Part shown: piece after piece, positions 59,788-64,000 of the stretch | Numbering within the stretch: the stretch's first letter is position 1 | Layout: each line of letters begins with the position of its first letter | NCBI RefSeq assembly: GCF_047302425.1 | Contig: NZ_CP154855.1 | Coordinates: forward strand, 1,984,001-2,048,000 | Origin: Oceanitalea sp047302425 | GTDB lineage: Bacteria > Actinomycetota > Actinomycetes > Actinomycetales > Actinomycetaceae | Direction of reading: 5' to 3' | DNA: 64,000 nt | The notes under the pieces: generated by a model | Database searches by the model: none | Told to the model about the DNA's origin: nothing | What the model saw: only the letters and a program-made list of their open reading frames with translations | Program-made: the position numbers and the translations under genes

Positions 59788-61009
59788 GCTCTACCTGTCC
59801 TTCACTCGTCGAGCCGATCGTCGGGATGGAGGCCTGGATGATCCATCTCCCATCATGATGACGTACGAGGAGGCTGCCGCCGACCGCCTCGACGCGCTCG
59901 CGCACGCCGATGAGGCCGACGCCGGAGCTGAGGGCGCCGTCCTCGGTGGTCCCGTCGCGGGCGTCGTTGAGGAAGAGGGCCCGGGTCTCGACCTCGGTGC
60001 GCTCGATCATCACCGTGCACGGCGCGCCCGGGCGGGCGTACTTCGCCATGTTGGCGGTGCACTCCTGGATGACGCGCACGAGCGCCGTGCGCACGGAGAC
60101 CGGCAGTGGTGAGTCCACCCGGTCCTCGACGTGCACCTGGAGAGTGTGCCCGGCGCGCTCGAGGGAGACGCGGGCGTCGTCGAGCGCGCGCTGGAGGGTG
60201 GGAGCGGCAACAGCGACAGGGGCTGGAACGGGCTCCGCCCCGGGCCGGCGGCTGCTGCCGTCCTCCGCGCGGAGGATCTTGAGCACGCCCCGCATGCTCA
60301 CGACGGACTGGCGCCCGACGGCGATGGCGTGGTCGATCTCCTCGACCACCTTGGGATCCTTGATCCCCGAGAGCTTGGCACGCTCCAGGGCCATGATCAT
60401 CGAGGTGATGTCGTGGATGGAGGTGTCGTGCAGCTCGCGGGCGAGGTCGCGCCGCTGGCGCGTGAGCTGCGCGGCGGAGCTGCGGCGGATCCGGTCCACG
60501 GACGTCGACATGAAACGAGCGCCCTCGCCGACGACGCACGGCACGAGGAAGACGGTTACCCAGGTGGCGAGGTCGGCGAGTGGCTGCTCGGTGCGCTGCA
60601 CCGTGGTCAGCGCCGCGATGACGGCGACGACGTACGCGTAGCCGATGGGCCGTGGACGCACGGCGATGAGCACACCGGCAACGACAAAGGACGCGACGGT
60701 CGTCACGGAGAAGGGGTGGAAGCCGATGAGCATGTCGGCGACGGCGAGCGGGAGTGAGATCGCCGCGGCCACGACCGGCCAGCGCCCCAGGCCGTAGAGG
60801 ACCAGGACGGCGGCGACCTGGACGATCGTCAGGCTCGTCGGCAGGTCGTCGACCTCGCTGATGTACAGCTCCCACGCGAGGAGGCAGGTGACGGCGACGT
60901 AGAGGAGCAGGCGGGCGCGCGCCGCCCACCGCGTCTGGGTGTCCGGCTCCCGGCCCATCCGCGAGGCGGCCCGGGCAGTGGCCGCGCTGATCCGGTCTCT
61001 CACGTCCAT
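59771..61009 (-). CDS. sensor histidine kinase, HPK7/NarX-like
   Basis: The 412-residue kinase has six predicted membrane spans in residues 33-162 with only short loops, then the dimerisation box RDLARELHDTSIHDITSMI with phospho-acceptor His193, and a C-terminal ATPase domain with IQECTANMAKYA (N box) and SGVGLIGVRERVEAVGG (G2). The G1 box (NDARDGT) is degenerate. Such membrane-buried sensors detect lipophilic or envelope-bound ligands, including peptides. ATG 61009 is preferred; GTG 61027 in frame is possible. The gene is the first of the kinase-regulator-peptide set. Confidence 0.9.
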   Translation of the reverse strand: MDVRDRISAATARAASRMGREPDTQTRWAARARLLLYVAVTCLLAWELYISEVDDLPTSLTIVQVAAVLVLYGLGRWPVVAAAISLPLAVADMLIGFHPFSVTTVASFVVAGVLIAVRPRPIGYAYVVAVIAALTTVQRTEQPLADLATWVTVFLVPCVVGEGARFMSTSVDRIRRSSAAQLTRQRRDLARELHDTSIHDITSMIMALERAKLSGIKDPKVVEEIDHAIAVGRQSVVSMRGVLKILRAEDGSSRRPGAEPVPAPVAVAAPTLQRALDDARVSLERAGHTLQVHVEDRVDSPLPVSVRTALVRVIQECTANMAKYARPGAPCTVMIERTEVETRALFLNDARDGTTEDGALSSGVGLIGVRERVEAVGGSLLVRHHDGRWIIQASIPTIGSTSEGQVERAAQH

Positions 61010-61102
61010 CACGGCGAATGCTTCCACACCCGGGCCGTCCGCGGTGCGTCCTTCAGCTCCTCCGGGCGTGCGGCGGACGGCCCGGCCGCCGATGCTGGGC
61101 CG

Positions 61103-61816
61103 ATGGCACGTACGTCAACACGCTTCGCGCCCGCCTCCGCGCTGCGCGCCGTCGCGGCGGCCGGCGGGCAGGTCCTCGGCGTCGCCCTCGGTGCGGTGGG
61201 CCGGGTCCGGCGCGGCAAACCGCTCCACCCGCGCGGCACGGTCCACGACGCGACGCTCACGGTCTGGGGTGCCGAACGGGCGTGGCGGGTGCCGCTGCTC
61301 GACGAGCCCGGTGAGTACCGGTGCGTCGTGCGCGCCTCCCGGGGAGCCGGACTGCCCCCGCCCCTGCCGGACGTGCAGGGCCTCGCGATACGCCTGGAGG
61401 ACCCGACCGTCGACCTCCTCCTCAGCACCACCGGCGTCGGGCGGGTCACCCGCTTCGTCCTGCTGCCGCGCCGTACCGAGCGCCGGGCGATGACGACGCT
61501 CCTGCCGGTCCGTACCGCCGCCGGTCCGCTCCAGCTGCGCCTGACCCCGGCCGCTGCGGCCGCCGGGGCCCGCACGTGGCTGCTGAGCGCCGCTCGCGGA
61601 ACAGGACCGTGGGAACCCGTGGGCCGGCTCGTCGCCGCAGCCCAGCCCCGCCACCCGGACCCGGACCCCCCGATCCGCTTCGACCCGGTCCGCCACCTGC
61701 CGGCGGGCGTCACGCAGTACCCCTGGGTGCGGCTGGTGCGCGACCCCGCCTACGTCCGCTCCCGGCAGTGGTCCCCGGCGTCACACTGGCGCTCCCGTCG
61801 GAGTGCGGGGTCGTGA
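61103..61816 (+). CDS. short catalase-fold protein, function unknown
   Basis: The 237-residue protein resembles the N-terminal core of haem catalases: KPLHPRGTVHDATLTVWG aligns with the catalytic His segment, and YRCVVRASRGAG plus PDVQGLAIRL with the VRFS and RGFALK segments. It lacks the long C-terminal part with the haem-ligand Tyr region in its usual form, so catalase activity is doubtful. Similar actinobacterial proteins are annotated with unrelated names. It lies 72 bases before a manganese catalase gene, which makes an oxidative-stress role plausible. Confidence 0.5.
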   Translation: MARTSTRFAPASALRAVAAAGGQVLGVALGAVGRVRRGKPLHPRGTVHDATLTVWGAERAWRVPLLDEPGEYRCVVRASRGAGLPPPLPDVQGLAIRLEDPTVDLLLSTTGVGRVTRFVLLPRRTERRAMTTLLPVRTAAGPLQLRLTPAAAAAGARTWLLSAARGTGPWEPVGRLVAAAQPRHPDPDPPIRFDPVRHLPAGVTQYPWVRLVRDPAYVRSRQWSPASHWRSRRSAGS

Positions 61817-61888
61817 CCGCCGCGTGATAGTGGGCGGGGTCCACGACCCGGCCCACACAGCCGACCGGGCGACCCACGAGGAGGCACG

Positions 61889-62770
61889 ATGTTCTTCCAC
61901 AAGCAAGAGCTGCAGTTCAAGGCCACTCCCGACAAGCCGGACGCCGTCTACGCCCGCAAGCTCCAGGAGGTGCTCGGCGGCCAGTACGGCGAGATCAGCG
62001 TCGCCATGCAGTACGCGTTCCAGGGCTGGAACATGCACATCCCCGGCAAGTACCGCGACCTCGTGTTCGGCATCGGCGCCGAGGAGTTCGGCCACGTCGA
62101 GATGCTCGCCGTCATGATCGCCCAGCTCCTCGAGAAGTCGCCCCTCGGGATCACCGACGAGGCGGTCCAGTCCGACCCCACCGTCGCCGCCGTCATCGGT
62201 GGGACCGACGTCCAGCACGCCATCGTCTCGGGTGCGGGCGCGCGTCCGGTCGACTCGATGGGCAACCCCTGGCAGGGTTCCTACATCACCGCGAGCGGCA
62301 ACCTCCTGGCCGACTTCACGGCCAACGCGAACGCCGAGATGCAGGGCCGGATCCAGGTCGCCCGGCTTTACCACATGACCGACGACTCCGGCGTGCGGGA
62401 CATGCTCGCCTTCCTCCTGGCGCGCGACACCATGCACCAGAACCAGTGGCTGCGGGCGGTCGAGGAGCTCAAGGCCGACGGCCTGGAGGAGCTGCCCACG
62501 CCGAGCAACTTCCCGCAGAAGAAGGAGCACACCGAGGTCTCGTACCAGTACCTCAACTTCTCTGACGGCCAGCAGGCCAAGGAGGGCAGCTGGGCCTCGG
62601 GCCCGTCGCTCGACGGCAAGGGCGAGCACACGTACCACGACGGTCCGACGACGTCGGCCCCCATGCCGCCGCCCACCCGCCCCGACGCGCGGCTCTACGG
62701 CACCACGGACGTGCCCAATCGCGTCGAGAAGATCGCCGGGACGGTCCAGGACAAGCTGCACCGCGAGTAG
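61889..62770 (+). CDS. manganese catalase
   Basis: This enzyme breaks down hydrogen peroxide with a dimanganese site. The 293 residues are a four-helix ferritin-like fold with ligands Glu35 (QYGEIS), Glu66 and His69 (AEEFGHVE), Glu150 (NANAEMQ) and His183 (RDTMHQNQW), close to the numbering in the Lactiplantibacillus enzyme. The C-terminal tail has the usual GEHTYHDGPTTSAP-like segment. AGGAGG precedes ATG 61889. A long perfect hairpin follows the gene. Confidence 0.93.
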   Translation: MFFHKQELQFKATPDKPDAVYARKLQEVLGGQYGEISVAMQYAFQGWNMHIPGKYRDLVFGIGAEEFGHVEMLAVMIAQLLEKSPLGITDEAVQSDPTVAAVIGGTDVQHAIVSGAGARPVDSMGNPWQGSYITASGNLLADFTANANAEMQGRIQVARLYHMTDDSGVRDMLAFLLARDTMHQNQWLRAVEELKADGLEELPTPSNFPQKKEHTEVSYQYLNFSDGQQAKEGSWASGPSLDGKGEHTYHDGPTTSAPMPPPTRPDARLYGTTDVPNRVEKIAGTVQDKLHRE

Positions 62771-62772
62771 TC

Positions 62773-62813
62773 CGCTGGACGGGGGCCGCGTTCGTCGCGG
62801 CCCCCGTCCAGCG
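62773..62813 (+). terminator. terminator after the manganese catalase gene
   Basis: CGCTGGACGGGGGCCGCG (62773-62790) and its exact complement (62796-62813) form an 18-bp stem with a TTCGT loop directly after the stop codon. Confidence 0.85.
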
Positions 62814-62835
62814 CACCCCGACGGGAGGAGACGGG

Positions 62836-64000
62836 ATGGTCAGGCGGCACGACGTCGTCGTCGTCGGAGGCGGGAACGCCGGGATCTCCCTGGCCGCGCG
62901 GCTGCGCCGGCTCGGCTGCCCGGACGTGTGCGTCGTCGCACCCGACACGGACCACCTCTACCGGCCCCTGCTCAACTTCGTCGCGGGCGGCCAGGCGCCC
63001 TTCGAGCGGCTGACCCGGCCGATGAGCAGCGTCGTCCCCGACGGCTGCACGTGGGTGCGCGGCCTGGCCGTGTCCGTAGACACGGCGGCGCGCGAGGTGA
63101 CCACCGACGACGGCGAGCGGGTGGGCTACACCGACCTCGTGCTCGCTCCGGGCATGGAGCCCGACATCGCGGCGACGCCGGGACTGGGGGAGGCGATCGA
63201 CCTCGGGTGGGCGCGCACCTCCTACCTGCGCCAGACCGTCGAGGAGACCTGGGACGCGATCCGCGCCACTGACGGCGGCCGGGTCGTGTTCACGGTCCCG
63301 CCCGAGCCGGCACCGGCCGGCGGGACGGCGCTCAAGCCGCTCCTCCTCGCCTGCGACCACTGGCGGGAGCGCGGCGTGCTCGACCGCGTCGACGTCCACC
63401 TCGTCACCCCCTACGACGCCGTCCTCGACCTGCCCTTCCTCGACCGGCACCTCGCGCCGGCCCTCGAGCGCTTCGGCCTCACCGTGCACCACCGGGCCAC
63501 CGTCGCCGCGGTCGACGCCAGGGGCCGATCCCTGACGATCGACAGCGACAACGGCACCCGCGAGCTCGAGGACGTCCGCTGGGCGTCGGTGGTCCCGCGC
63601 TACCGGGCACCGGAGTGGGTGCGCCCCTTCGCGGGGGACCACCCGGCGGGACTCGTCGACGTCGACCCCGAGACCCTCGCGCACCGCACGGTCCCCCGGG
63701 TGTGGGCGCTCGGCGACGTCGCGGACACCGGCACCCGTCCCTCCGGCGGGGCGCTGCGCCGGCAGGTGGAGATCCTCGCGGACAACATCCAGGCGGCCCG
63801 CAAGGGGAGGGAGCCGCGGCGCTACGACGGCTACACGGTCATCCCCGTCACCGTGGACCGCCGCCGGCTGTCGCTCGCCGAGTTCGACCGCCACGGCACC
63901 CCGACGCCGAGCATCAGCGCGGTCGACCTCACCGTCCCGCGCCGGGCGCTGTGGTTCTTCGACCGCTACGTCGAGCCCGTCGTCTACTACCACCGGCTGC
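62836..64000 (+). CDS. SQR-like FAD-dependent oxidoreductase, 3' end outside the window
   Basis: At least 388 residues are encoded from ATG 62836, preceded by GGAGGAG. The N-terminus has the FAD loop VVVVGGGNAGISLAARL, then HLYRPLLNFVAGG as in sulfide:quinone reductases, a middle region with LACDHWRERGVLDRVDVHLV, and VWALGDVADTGTRPSGG for FAD binding. The SQR redox Cys normally found before the middle segment is replaced in VPPEPAPAGG, so sulfide oxidation through a Cys persulfide looks unlikely. It may instead act as an NADH or other quinone reductase. Confidence 0.8.
   Translation, partial: MVRRHDVVVVGGGNAGISLAARLRRLGCPDVCVVAPDTDHLYRPLLNFVAGGQAPFERLTRPMSSVVPDGCTWVRGLAVSVDTAAREVTTDDGERVGYTDLVLAPGMEPDIAATPGLGEAIDLGWARTSYLRQTVEETWDAIRATDGGRVVFTVPPEPAPAGGTALKPLLLACDHWRERGVLDRVDVHLVTPYDAVLDLPFLDRHLAPALERFGLTVHHRATVAAVDARGRSLTIDSDNGTRELEDVRWASVVPRYRAPEWVRPFAGDHPAGLVDVDPETLAHRTVPRVWALGDVADTGTRPSGGALRRQVEILADNIQAARKGREPRRYDGYTVIPVTVDRRRLSLAEFDRHGTPTPSISAVDLTVPRRALWFFDRYVEPVVYYHRL

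Overview
The window is very GC-rich bacterial chromosome, densely packed with mostly co-directional genes. GTG and TTG starts are frequent, ATGA stop/start overlaps are common, and many -10 boxes of the form TAGRNT lie 6-8 bases before the start codon (leaderless mRNAs). With gene blocks such as pdxS-pdxT-yebC-ruvCAB-yajC-secDF-apt-rel and alaS-ruvX-mltG-aroE-aroC-aroK-aroB-efp-nusB, this points to an actinobacterium, most likely a Micrococcales relative. The genus is not determined. No plasmid, phage, insertion sequence, CRISPR array, rRNA or tRNA gene was seen.

Layout. 1-4.8 kb: a DUF222/HNH nuclease gene cut by the window edge, with an SOS-box-like site, then an FAD oxidase and two phosphotransferase-fold genes. 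4.8-16.5 kb: vitamin B6 synthesis (pdxS, pdxT, with a Nudix gene between), yebC, the Holliday-junction set ruvC-ruvA-ruvB, the Sec accessory genes yajC-secD-secF, apt and the stringent-response gene rel. 16.5-31.3 kb: an orphan AbiEi-like protein, a DUF349 protein, a membrane-anchored cyclophilin, a metallo-hydrolase, hisS, two dynamin-like GTPases, a DEAD-box helicase, an MFS transporter, aspS and an acetyltransferase. 31.5-38.3 kb: an MMPL transporter, a ThrE-type exporter, rarA, rpsD and two small membrane proteins. 38.4-49.2 kb: alaS, ruvX, mltG and the shikimate genes aroE, aroC, aroK and aroB, interrupted by a prepilin-peptidase gene, then a SatD-like/DUF3307-like pair, efp and nusB. 49.4-57.0 kb: glutamate synthase gltBD and pyk. 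57-64 kb is more accessory: a coiled-coil membrane protein, a DUF1353 membrane fusion, a histidine kinase/response regulator operon followed by a short secreted peptide gene, then a catalase-fold protein, a manganese catalase and an SQR-like flavoprotein cut by the window end.

The best candidates for something undescribed are (1) the kinase/regulator/secreted-peptide cassette at 58755-61009, whose peptide ends in an aromatic Cys-X8-Cys loop and whose upstream region carries an 11-bp inverted repeat; (2) an 18-bp intergenic tandem repeat family (consensus CTSTCGGCGRTAWCTGTR) at three loci, two of which bracket rarA in opposite orientation; and (3) the SatD-like/DUF3307-like pair behind a leaderless promoter that overlaps a perfect inverted repeat.

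Most housekeeping calls rest on family motifs read directly in the translations. Starts were chosen from Shine-Dalgarno sequences, start/stop overlaps, leaderless promoters and family N-termini. No database search was possible.
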